A stretch of 64,000 nucleotides of DNA, taken from positions 1,173,320 to 1,237,319 of the forward strand of contig MU006785.1 in NCBI GenBank assembly GCA_010093635.1, given 5' to 3'. This document shows positions 43,506 to 53,378 of the stretch, in pieces. Position 1 is the first letter of the stretch; each line of letters begins with the position of its first letter. A program made the translations under genes and the position numbers. A model generated the notes under the pieces. That model did not search any database. It was not told where the DNA came from and worked only from the letters and a program-made list of their open reading frames with translations. The DNA comes from Massarina eburnea CBS 473.64. Taxonomy: Eukaryota > Ascomycota > Dothideomycetes > Pleosporales > Massarinaceae.

Positions 43506-44091
43506 ATGACACTCCTCCAACCCACGGAAAACCATTACGAAGTCCTCGGCCTCCCCCCGACCTGCACCCCATCCGACATCCGCAAAGCCTACCAAACGAT
43601 CGAATCGTCCCACTCTGCCAGCAAACTGTCCAAACCCAACCTACCCTCAAACCCGTTCCGCACGGAAATCATAACCGCGATGGAGGCTTACGTGGCCCTC
43701 ATAGACCCGAAATCCCGAGCCGCGTATGACAAGACGCTACTAGCGAACGAGGAGCGCGGAAGTGGACAGGAAGAGGCTAGAAAGACCAAGGTACGCGGTA
43801 CTTGCTTGGATCGACAAAAAGTATAGGGATCTTTCCGACATTGCTTTCTATATACATTCGCACCAGAAGCCTACTAGCAATAACCCTAAAGTGCTCAAGC
43901 TCGCTGAGGTTATGTCTGAGGTTACTGCGGATATGGAGGATCTCGCTGTTGATATGATTAGGCTCGCCGGCAAGACGATCAAGCTCGCGGTTAATATTGC
44001 TAAGCTCTCTGTCTGTGTTACGATTGAGCTTGTTTTGTCGAGCCTTGCCATTGGCACCTATCTCTTGCGTGGTATTCGAGGTCTTTTGTAG
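43506..44091 (+). CDS. small J-domain-like protein without HPD, C-terminal hydrophobic segment, 2 exons
   Basis: Exons 43506-43790 and 43867-44091 (510 nt, 169 aa), intron GTACGC..CACCAG of 76 bp in phase 0. The start MTLLQPTENHYEVLG is preferred (ACAACAATG); an upstream in-frame ATG at 43404 would add 34 leader-like residues. Residues 10-80 follow the J-domain plan: HYEVLGLPPTCTPSDIRKAYQ (helix I-II) and FRTEIITAMEAYVALIDPKSRAAYDK (helix III plus the closing xxRxxYD). The His-Pro-Asp loop that stimulates Hsp70 is absent; ESSHSASKLSKPN is found instead. The C-terminal part has an amphipathic-to-hydrophobic run IKLAVNIAKLSVCVTIELVLSSLAIGTYLL, probably membrane-associated. It is likely a J-like protein without Hsp70 co-chaperone activity. 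Confidence 0.75.
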
Positions 44092-44347
44092 CGATGTCGT
44101 GGCTGAGCCTTTAGGCTCGCAAATTGATATGTTGAATCCCGATATTTTGGGCAGTTCAACGTAGATGTTATATGATCTGAGGGAGCAGGTATGCTTTGTC
44201 AGCTAGTGCTTCTTTACGAAGCACATACATATTTTGAACTAATTAAAAACATAAAAACACAGTCATGTGGTATACATACATTATGAAATGAAATCTCGTG
44301 CGCGCATCATCTTAACGACTTCAACAATTCTTTCCAATCCCCCAATC

Positions 44348-45305
44348 TCATACACACAATACTGCCACTCCAACTACGATCCCACCCATTAGCACCCAAA
44401 TACTTCCCCTCTTTCGCGTCCTCCCCCCTGCATTGTTTGCTTTCTGACTCACAGCCGCCGTCTCCGTGAAGTAAAGACTCGCCGCCGTCTGCGTACCCAA
44501 AACATCTTTCGCCGTCGTACTCGGTATCAGCGCCTCTTTCGCTGTAGCTTTCCACGCCTTGTGAAAAGCATAGAACTCCTCATCAATTGGGTTCGCATTA
44601 CAATATGTATCTGCGAACGCGCTGATGTATAATTCAGGAAAGTAATGATACCCTACATCATGTCAGCAACCCAAAACTCAAGTTGATGGGCGATAAGACA
44701 GAATAATGCCGTGAATAGGAGATATTTATACCTTCGATACCTCCATGCATTTCAAAACACTTCTGACAGCCCAGCACAGCCTCCCACCATGGATACTTTT
44801 CACAATAACAATGCTGCTGTTCCTCGAAATCACCCTCGTACTTCTGCAAACCCGAAAACGTGCCATTCGTGTTCTGGAGATAGCAATTCCCATTGATAGC
44901 AGCCTGTCTCTTACACGGTGCTATTTCGGTGTCATAATCCGGCTTCTCTACAGTGATGGAGATCCACGACCTCTTCTTCTTTCTCTCTGCGTCGTCTTCG
45001 GCGTCGTCGGAGCCGGAGCCGGAGCTGGAAGAGGGAACGGATGTGTTATACGGTGCTGGAATGTATGCAAGCCCACCATTGGCAGGTAAAAAGCATTCAT
45101 TCCATAAATCAGTATCCCGATTCGTGATCCCGGATTTCTCCCACGAGACTCTGTAGAATCGGGAAGCGTAACGGCCATTGGGGAAGACGGGGTAGTCGGG
45201 ATCACCAGTGTATGTCGGGATGACGGCGGAGGAGGTGCGTGTTGGGGGCCATATGGCGTCTGGGATGTTTGAAGCTGTAGGTATTGAGGAGGATAGGGCG
45301 GTCAT
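44348..45305 (-). CDS. Cys-rich protein with C-terminal membrane anchor, 2 exons
   Basis: Exons 45305-44732 and 44652-44348 (879 nt, 292 aa), with GAAG|GTATAA and TGTAG|GG giving a Gly codon across the junction. Not recognised as a named family. The N-terminal part is polar (WPPTRTSSAVIPTYTGDPDYP). A Cys-rich middle reads CYLQNTNGTFSGLQKYEGDF, then CYCEKYPWWEAVLGCQKCFE and ADTYCNANPIDEEFYAF. This resembles fungal extracellular proteins in which Cys-x-Cys and Cys-x2-Cys bind a W-rich loop. A single hydrophobic stretch IWVLMGGIVVGVAVLCV ends the protein just after a basic RTRKRG, so the C-terminal anchor is likely. No signal peptide is seen at the chosen ATG, so a short upstream exon may be missing. 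Confidence 0.68.
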
Positions 45306-45567
45306 GTCTGGGTTTTAAAGGTCCGACAATAACGGTCTTCAGTCACGATGAAGGTGTGATTATGATGTTAGAATGGGATATCCATTAACATGAGGGACTT
45401 GAAGGGTTCACGAGTGGGTGATGGAGGTGATGAAGTTTGAGGTTCGAAGAAAAGGAGCGGTCACGCCTTACTATTATAGGTTAGCACTATGTATATTAGC
45501 GCATCCTTTCCAACCCTAGAGGATGTAAAGAAGAAATATCAATCATTCCAATACAACCGGAAGTGAT

Positions 45568-46641
45568 TTATTCCTGTCCCAAACCTTCATGAACTCCGAG
45601 ACCCCGCGAGTGCCATCTAGCAAAGGCCATCTCGAATTCCCCAAAGATCACACCCTTCTCCTCTACAGTCAAGAACGGAAACTCATTGTTGCTGGCATCT
45701 AGAGCTTTCAATAACTCCGCCATCTCGCCGGACAAATGAGTGCTCGTGACCCACCCTTTAACAAGCGGGTGAAAGGTCAAGCCACCGACGCTAAAGTCGT
45801 CGGCATCGAGACCCGCCAACACGCACTCAACAGTCCAAGTCGCACCTCTGATGTACTCGGTCAGACCCAATCCCTCAATCACCCAATCGATCAAGACAGC
45901 AGGTACGTTCTCATCAGCACAGAAGATTTTTTCCACGTACATGCCGACGAGTGTTGTGCCTTGGACACCGTTGTCAGCGATGCCTAAGCGCCAATATGGA
46001 AGTATGTAGTCCACCTGCAGCGTCCCTTTCTTGTTTCGAAGACGATATGAGGTGTCACAGGCGTCGGCGAGACAAGCAATCGTCATTGCCGAGTCCGTGG
46101 TTGGATGGTCGAGGAGTGCGAAGAGGCGATTGTTGGGGTCCTCTTCGGCGTCATATTTGGCCTCGGAAAACTTATCTTCTAGCTGGGCATGAAGCATACG
46201 CATTTTTTTATTATCCGTCATGCTGTTCCAGAAGCGAAGAAACATAGTACCGGGCGTACTCTCCTTTTCCTCTTTACGAGCAAAAAGGATGGTGTTGAAG
46301 ACCACCTCTAGACCCGCAGTCTCGGCATAGAGACGCTTGTTGACGTATTTGATCTGGTTTATTTCGGCAGCCTGAGAATATTCTGTGGCTGGCTCGTATA
46401 TCAGGGGTTTCGTCGTGTCTGAGATGGGTTCCCGGTAGTGTAGAGGGGATGGGGACGTCAGTGCAAATTCGTAGATCAAATTCCGTATTTCTCCGGGCAA
46501 GTCCATCAGTCGGAAGAATTTGGTTGTTGTGTCTTTTTGTGTTTGAACGTTTTGATCAGACTTGATAGGCTTGGCTTGATCGTTGCTATCGACCAGGTGG
46601 GTTTCCCCAGCTTGACGTTGGTTTGAATATGCGGAAGGCAT
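45568..46641 (-). CDS. 2EXR/F-box-like hypothetical protein
   Basis: A single-exon gene of 357 aa. Residues about 42-62 hold FFRLMDLPGEIRNLIYEFAL, the signature of the fungal 2EXR/F-box-like head; members have no proven biochemical role. The rest of the pattern follows: a middle YVNKRLYAETAGLEVVFNTI block and a GTMFLRFWNSM segment, then a long alpha-helical tail with GLGLTEYIRGATWTVECV. The frame is open with no decay. A broken relative lies at 62502-63416 (FFKCFPKVWNLIYEFAL and YKRFASETWGLSIRYNTLVF), and a third, more distant 2EXR-type gene at 5733-7108. Confidence 0.82.
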   Translation of the reverse strand: MPSAYSNQRQAGETHLVDSNDQAKPIKSDQNVQTQKDTTTKFFRLMDLPGEIRNLIYEFALTSPSPLHYREPISDTTKPLIYEPATEYSQAAEINQIKYVNKRLYAETAGLEVVFNTILFARKEEKESTPGTMFLRFWNSMTDNKKMRMLHAQLEDKFSEAKYDAEEDPNNRLFALLDHPTTDSAMTIACLADACDTSYRLRNKKGTLQVDYILPYWRLGIADNGVQGTTLVGMYVEKIFCADENVPAVLIDWVIEGLGLTEYIRGATWTVECVLAGLDADDFSVGGLTFHPLVKGWVTSTHLSGEMAELLKALDASNNEFPFLTVEEKGVIFGEFEMAFARWHSRGLGVHEGLGQE

Positions 46642-47057
46642 GTTGACAGATGGGTTGTGTCGAAACTCGCAGTGGGGTTGTGTAAGGAAAGGAAAACCAT
46701 ACTCTCCTAGCCCATGAACTTTTTTTATAGTGAGATGCTAAACACTGCGGGGAGAGTGCACGGGCGAAGAAGCCACTGAGGGGTGAATGGCGGTGATACT
46801 GCCAGGTTGGGTGAGGCATTTCTCTCTCTACAGAATCATGTGATATAGGTATGAGAGGGTTCTTACTCGGGATCGTATATTATACGTACAAAAAAACCTA
46901 TCGTAACACATAATGCAGTGAGCCATTGGTATATCATACATGCATATTCTTAGCTAACCAACTAACCCACTACTCGTCATCACTCCCTCGCCCCAAAAAC
47001 CCATTCGCCGTACAGGGAAACAATAAGCCGGGAAAAAAGAATGCACCCCATCCCTAT
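46642..47057. other. convergent/promoter spacer
   Basis: About 415 bp holding the promoter of the 2EXR-like gene (A/T-rich near 46860-46920) and the 3' UTR of the NASP-type gene. No gene. Confidence 0.4.
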
Positions 47058-48538
47058 TTACAGCGCCTCCTCCGTCCTCGCCCTCTTCCCCTCCATACCA
47101 TCCTCATCCTCCGCCTTCCTCTTCCCAGAACTCGAACTCTTTTCACTCGCACCCTGCACAGGCACCAGCGCAGGCACCTTCTCCTTCTTCCTCGTTTTGA
47201 CCAAGCCCGATATGTCGTTCGCGGAGGACGTAGCTTCGGCGAGTTTCGCCTTCTGTGTCGCGGGGTCGGCGCCCAGGAGGCCGCCTAGCAGGCCTTTGAA
47301 GAGCGTAGGGTCGATGGTATCGGGAGGAGGTTGTTTTGTGGGGTCAGATTTTAGGTCGGTGATCTGTGAGAGTGTTAGAATGAAGTTGGGAGATTTTCAT
47401 ATATAAACAAGAATAGTGAGGCAACTTACCCTTGTCTTCAAGTCTTCTAACAAGCCCTTCTTGTCCTCGACGATGGCTTTTTTCTCCTTCTTTTGCTCCG
47501 CGGTTAGAGCATTCGCAGATAGCGCTTCTGACTCGAGTTGCAGCCGTTTCTCCAGACCCTCGACTGCAAGCTCGGTATGCTTGATCGCCTCGTTCCGCAG
47601 ATCCCAATCAATCATCTGCGACGCATCCTCGGCGGCCTTGGGTTCTCCCTCCTTCTCCTCGAACGCTGGCGCCGTAGAGGCAAATTCCAGCGCCAAGGAG
47701 AGCGAGTAATGGGCTTCAGTCACGTTCTCGTGCTCGATGGGATGCAGCTCTTCCTGTAGCGTGACGGCGGACCGCGCATCGGTGACGGCGTCGAGGAAGC
47801 GTTCGTTTTCGAGAGAGATTTCGACGAGGAAGCCGTGGCAATCTGCGAGTTTCTCCTTGATGGCGCGCGCATCGGATGAGAGCTCTGCCTTGGCCTTGCC
47901 CTTGGCCTTCCCCGAGTCATCATTCGTATCCAGCGCCTCGAGCTTCTTGGAATATAGCACGCGCGCAATCTCAAACACCTCGTACGCATCCGCGAAGTCA
48001 TCCTGTTCCTCTTCTTGTTGCGCCTCGCCATCCTCATCCTCGTCCTCGTCTTCGTCCTCTGTATCCCAGTTCTCGTCGCCGGTAAGCTGGAAGTACGGCT
48101 TCGAGTCCACGCTGGCCGTGCCTTCTTCTGCCTTTTGCGCGCCGTTCGAGGAGCCTTCTGCGACTGCCTCCTTCTTTGCTTTCTGCGCCTTGGGCTTCTT
48201 CTTCTTCTTCTCCTCTTGTGCGACCTTCCCGCCTAGCACGTCGCTCTTGGCGATGGCGACCTTGTACAATGCGCGGCCGTAGTAGAAGAGCAGCTCGGCG
48301 TTCTCGGGCGCCATCTCGCCGTTCAGTTCTGAGTAAGATTAGTAAGGCTCTTGTTCCCAATGCGAAGCGTACAGGACGTACCGGCCTGGATCTCGACGGC
48401 GTCGGCATAGTGGTCGGCGGCGGCGGAGAAGTTCTTGAGCGAGTACTGCAGAGACGCCGCTTTGGTGAGCTCGTCGAGCTTCCCTTGCGTTTTGGGGACC
48501 TCGGCGGTCGCGGACATGGCCTCAGTCTTTTCCGACAT
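47058..48538 (-). CDS. NASP/Hif1/Sim3-type histone chaperone, 3 exons
   Basis: Exons 48538-48382, 48328-47430, 47363-47058 (1362 nt, 453 aa). A histone H3-H4 chaperone of the SHNi-TPR family. TPR-like helices come first (LTKAASLQYSLKNFSAAADHYADAVEIQ, then APENAELLFYYGRALYKVAI). The TPR array is interrupted by a long charged insertion (KKKKKPKAQKAKKEA, then the acidic WDTEDEDEDEDEDGE), the hallmark of NASP, after which more TPR helices follow (DAYEVFEIARVLYSKKLEA, FLDAVTDARSAVTLQEELHP, EAHYSLSLALEF). The C-terminal part has a coiled helix (EQKKEKKAIVEDKKGLLEDLKTR) and basic NLS-like clusters KRKAEDEDG and GKRAR. It is divergent with the DPB2 gene, sharing a 373-bp promoter. Nuclear chromatin assembly is the expected role. 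Confidence 0.93.
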
Positions 48539-48911
48539 CTTTTGTGGGTTGTAGCGTGTGGTGTGCTGTGTGCTGTTGGTGGCGTGGAGAGGCAGGCGCG
48601 AAGTACGAATAGCTGTTGCGGTGTGTCGCGGTAGCTCTTGCCTGACCGAGACCCTAGAATCTCACTGGGGAAGCTGCGAATGGCACAAACGCACAAATCT
48701 AATTTGACTTGAGATGGAATTGTTCAACTCTCAAGTAAACTCTGAATTCGCCTCTTTGAATAGCATCCAAGGATCATCGGACTGCCGAATTACTGCTGGG
48801 AATATAATGCTATGGCCCGTGCGTACGCGCAACCGCGGGCGCGTCACCGACGCGACGTACCTCGATTAAAGCCCTCTTAGAAAGGCACCAAATTTCAGCC
48901 CACACAACACA
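48539..48911. promoter_or_regulatory. bidirectional promoter between NASP-type gene and DPB2
   Basis: 373 bp separate the two start codons. Three ACGCG cores are clustered near the DPB2 side. Both products act at DNA replication, so shared S-phase control is likely. Confidence 0.65.
48825..48854. promoter_or_regulatory. cluster of three ACGCG (MCB-like) cores
   Basis: ACGCG at 48825-48829 (plus), CGCGT at 48840-48844 (ACGCG on minus) and ACGCG at 48850-48854 (plus). ACGCG is the core of the MCB element bound by MBF (Mbp1/Swi6-type) at G1/S genes. The nearest ACGCG lies 58 bp from the DPB2 ATG. Confidence 0.55.
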
Positions 48912-51324
48912 ATGACGACCTCACGACGTTCCGAGAAGCCGCTCATCCCGAACAGCTCCATTCCGTCTTCGTCGCCGGCATTCGGCACGCCCAAACACCC
49001 AATCCACCCCCGCCGCGTCGCTCCCATTCGCCCACCGCCAGCCCTCAAACCCCCGGCCAGGACCACTGTACTCTCGATAGAGCTCCCGCCAGCAACATTA
49101 CGACCGCTCGCCTTCCGCACCTTCACGAAGAAGCACAACATCACCCTCACGTCCTCGGCGCTAGCCGCACTAGCCGGCTTCATTGGGAAACATTGCGGGG
49201 CGGGATGGAGAGAAGAGGGGCTGGCCGAGAAGGTGCTGGAGGAAGTGGCGAAGAGCTGGAAGAAGAGCACAGGCCAGGTTATAGTGGAAGGCGATGGCGA
49301 GACGCTGAAGAATATTTTGAAGACGTTGGAGGGGTCCATGAGCGGGGGAAGGATCGTTGCTGGTTCGAGCTTGGGGAGGCAGAGTAGCTTCACATTCGGT
49401 CAGGATGCAAATGCTCAAAGTGAGGAGAGGCCCGGGCTGGCGAGCAATGTCAGCTTTGGCATATCGAAGCTGGAGGTCGAAGACAAGGACGACGACGAGG
49501 AGGAGCTTGTGGACCCCAGGGAGTGGATGAAAGTCGTTGGCGCATTTGAGCAGCCAAAACTGGTCTACAATGTCACCCAAAAACATTTTGACAAGTGTGT
49601 CTTTTGCCAACTGCTGTTCAACCTTCACTGACATTCTCAGATCCACCGTAAAGCCCTCACTGTTCCCAAGTCCTGCACACAAAACCGACATCTTCCGTCA
49701 AAGATATCACATTGTGCACCAACGGATACTTCGAAACGAAACCTTTCAAGCTCCCACTTTCGCCGCCGCACGCTCGGCCACTCTGAGCCGGACAGGATCT
49801 GTCGCCGTCTCCCAAATGAACACTATAACACCAATAGCAAATCTACTAGGCCGAAGTGGGAGCACTCATCTTCTCCTAGGCATGCTGACAGTCTCTCCGA
49901 CCGGCGCGCTCTCGCTCTCCGATCTCACTGGCACAATAGCGTTAGACCTCCAGCACGCCCGACCCATTCCCGAAGACGGCACATACTTCGCCCCCGGCAT
50001 GATTGTGTTGGTAGACGGCAGCTACGAGGAAGACTACGCAAACCCCACCTCCGGTTCTACATCGACATTAGGAGGCACCGGAGGCATCGGTGGTACAATA
50101 GGCGGCAAGTTCATCGGTTTCTCTGTCGGCCACCCGCCCTGCGAACGCCGCTCTATCACCCTAGGCGGCACAGACGAAACGGACAAGAACAGTCTGTCCG
50201 GCCCGGCATTCGGCTGGACCGACTTCCTCGGCGTAGGCTCCGAGCGCGCAACAGGCACACGCATGAACCGCATCGCATCCAAACTCCTCACCCCCGATAA
50301 GGCATACAACATAGTCATCGCATCCGACCTGCACCTCGACAAGCCCACCACCCTCTCCGCCCTCCGCACGCTCTTGCGCACATACACCGAGACCGCCGAA
50401 GTCACATCAGTCTACCCTCTCGCCATCGTCCTAATGGGAAACTTCATCTCCAAAGCCAGTCTCGCCGGCGTCCCGGGTGCCGGCAGTCTGGAATACAAGG
50501 AGCACTTCGACGCCCTTGCCACCCTCCTCTCCGACAAATCCTTCCAACCCCTTCTCGCACACACCAGCCTTGTTTTCGTCCCCGGCGACAACGATTCCTG
50601 GCCCAGCGCCTTTTCTGCAGGCGCATCCACACCTCTCCCACGAAAACGCGTTCCAGACCTGTTTACGAGCCGCATACAACGAATCGTCGCCGCCGCGAAT
50701 CGGGAAGTGTGGGGCGCGGCGGGGGGTGCGAAGAAGAAGGGCAAAGAGGGGGAAGTCGTATGGACGAGTAATCCGTCACGATTGACATGGTTTGGGGTAC
50801 GAGGCGAGATTGTGTTGCTCAGAGATGACATGTTGGAACGGTTACAAAGGACAAGTGTACGATTCACTGCGCCAGACAAAGAAGACGAGGACACAGACCT
50901 CCCAGACAGAAGTTCTCTCCCTCCCACCCACGAAGATGCCATGGACATGGACATCGACATCGGCGCCGCGCCCCAAGCCCCACAAAACACTACGACCTCT
51001 ACCGCCGATATCGACACAGATACCCTCACCGCCCGCGCACTAACCCGCACTATCCTCTCACAATCCCACCTCTCACCATTTCCCCTCGATGTGCGTCCCT
51101 TACATTGGGATTACGCGCATTCGCTCAGTTTGTACCCGCTACCTACATGTGTTGTGCTGGCTGATGCCGCGGCTCCACCGTTCGTGCTCAGATATTGTGG
51201 CGCGACGGTTGTGAATCCGGGGGGGTTGGATGGGAGTGAGGGAAGGGGAAGGAGAGAGGGACGGGCGAGGTGGGTTGAGTTTGATGTTTTGAAGGGTGTG
51301 GGTGTGGGGCGGGTTGAAGGGTAG
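48912..51324 (+). CDS. DPB2: DNA polymerase epsilon subunit B, 2 exons
   Basis: Exons 48912-49594 and 49641-51324 (2367 nt, 788 aa), intron of 46 bp (GTGTGT..TCTCAG). The essential second subunit of the leading-strand polymerase, which links the catalytic subunit to the CMG helicase. After a Pro/Ser-rich start, residues 55-140 form the small N-terminal helical domain (ALAALAGFIGKHC, VLEEVAKSWKK). Residues about 230-330 hold the conserved QRYHIVHQRILRNE and the OB-fold region (GRSGSTHLLLGMLT, ISLSDLTGTIALDL). The C-terminal phosphodiesterase-like fold follows (IVIASDLHLD, IVLMGNFIS, LVFVPGDNDSW), which in this family has lost metal-binding residues. It ends with the FPLDVRPLHWDYAHSLSLYPLP and GATVVNPG pieces typical of Dpb2. 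The total length is a little above the yeast protein. Confidence 0.95.
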
Positions 51325-53378
51325 GTGGAGTGAGGCTGGGATGGGGATGCTATTGATGTTTCTACATGTCTATACTTCGAAATTATGAATATCGATTCGG
51401 AATATAATGATATACTTTCTCGAATGAGATAAGTGCAACGAAGAGAAACATGAGAGGAGAGAGGTATTGGATTGGGTCCTGTTGTTGGTTGCTATGGTAA
51501 GATCGCCTGCATTTTGGGATGGTAACGACAAGTGAGAAAACGACCACGGGGACGATGAGTTAGCTACCACGGTGTTAGAAGGCGTGTGAAGGTTGGATCC
51601 GCACTGGTTGTCCAAGAACATTTATTTCAATTACGTTTTCCACAATGACTTTCTTTGCGTGTTGAATAAGGTGCGGTTAGCTTTGGGTCTTGTTCTCGAT
51701 CTATTCTCGCCTGAATGCACAACAAAAGACGGTAGAGAGAGAGAGATAGAGAGAGAGAGAGCGGCCTTTGTTAGAGAGCAATCGCTATATATAAGGGTCT
51801 TAATTCCGGGTCAAATCTTCTCTATGGCCAGAGATCCTACAGTCTTCTCACCAATATTTCGAAGATGGTACCGGTATCATCGGTAACAAAAGGCCTACTC
51901 TACAGTGAAGAAGGGCAAGACGACGCTCACAATACACGGGAATCCAACCAACTCAAATACGTGCCCAAGCAGTTATTCGCCGAAAGCGCGGAAATCGAAC
52001 TCGGGTTCCACAATACCATTCTCTTCGTCTGACTCCGTAGACACGGCGATCCACCTGGCATGGTTTTCCTCGACTTCTATGAGAACGTAAGGGAGACTCG
52101 AAAGCCGTTGATTACCAACGTGTTCTTGCAAGACTTGTATAGGGAAAAGCACAGGCCGAGGATGTTGACTGGTGCTAACAGTAACGATCCCATTCCCCAC
52201 ACGGCGCTTACTGTTACAAAGCTTGCCACATCTTGCAATCTGCGTAGATCAGTTGGCCATTTGACCTCCCCGCCTTTGAGTGTCAAGTACTTCGTTCCGA
52301 ATCGGGGTAGAGGGGACCTCTGTAGCGGTTTGTTTCTCTTGCACCTGCTACGCAATGACACCAACCTCGTTGCACAGTTTCCGAGCCTCTGGGGTCCACC
52401 TACCGTTCCCCTAGTTAACTCTTGTCCTTGGAAAGCCAATCTTGTACCAAGCAGAGGGTCTCACGTTTCGGGTCTATTGTGACCCTCACCCCTCCTTCAC
52501 TTGGTCTGCTGGTCCATTGCAGCTACCGACGATAGTTAGGCAATTTTATATTGAGCGCGAAGCGGCTATGCGATTGTTCCAGGTGTAGGAGCTTAAAGGC
52601 ATCTAGATACAAATGGCATGCATTCTTGCATAACTCCCAGTGAGAAAGATCAAGCATAGGATGAGAAATTACCTTTAGTATATTACCATGGCCATAAACC
52701 GTTGTCAGGGTACTAGTTGTTAGCATACTATCTTAACATACGATAGCCTTTTATAGTAGCGACCCAATTCAGTTTAGTCTCTCACCCATCCTATCATACC
52801 ATACTCTCCATCTCCCAACCATCACTATCTCAGCCCATATCATCACTGACTATCTCTTACTCTCACTATTCCGCTAACACGACACTCATCTCAGCCCAAT
52901 TATGAAACATCGCGGCCAAAACCAAGCAACGAGGTTTCTCGCCCCCAAAAATCCGCGCACGGCTACGTTCCTCCCGCACCATCTATTAAGCTTAAATGCG
53001 CAGCTTTCAACACTGCCTAAATAGGTAATATTCAGACTGAGCTTATTTCATCGACATGTCGCGACGAGACGTGCTATTATCTGACCGCGCAGCATGTTGC
53101 GCCCGAAAAGCAGAACCGTGTACGCAGTATATGCGCCTGACTTGCTTTCGAAGACGGGGTGTAGGTTTTATAAGGAAGGGTAGTCAGTGATGGGGAAGGG
53201 GATCTATATATCGCGACACATTATTCGGTCACAGTAAAACACACAAGTTTGAAGTAATCATCTATCACAGTCACAGTCACAGCGAGGCACATGAGTTTGA
53301 AGTGAATTCCTGTCATTGTCATCAACGACTACCATACACCACCACATCCAACACAATACAGCCATCGTGGGCAACCTC
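51325..53378. other. 2 kb intergenic stretch
   Basis: No supported gene. ORFs of 60-140 codons on both strands show no family features. A GA-rich microsatellite lies at about 51737-51765. 52740-53330 is C/A-rich with CACAGTCACAGTCACAG-type short repeats near 53268. Confidence 0.45.
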
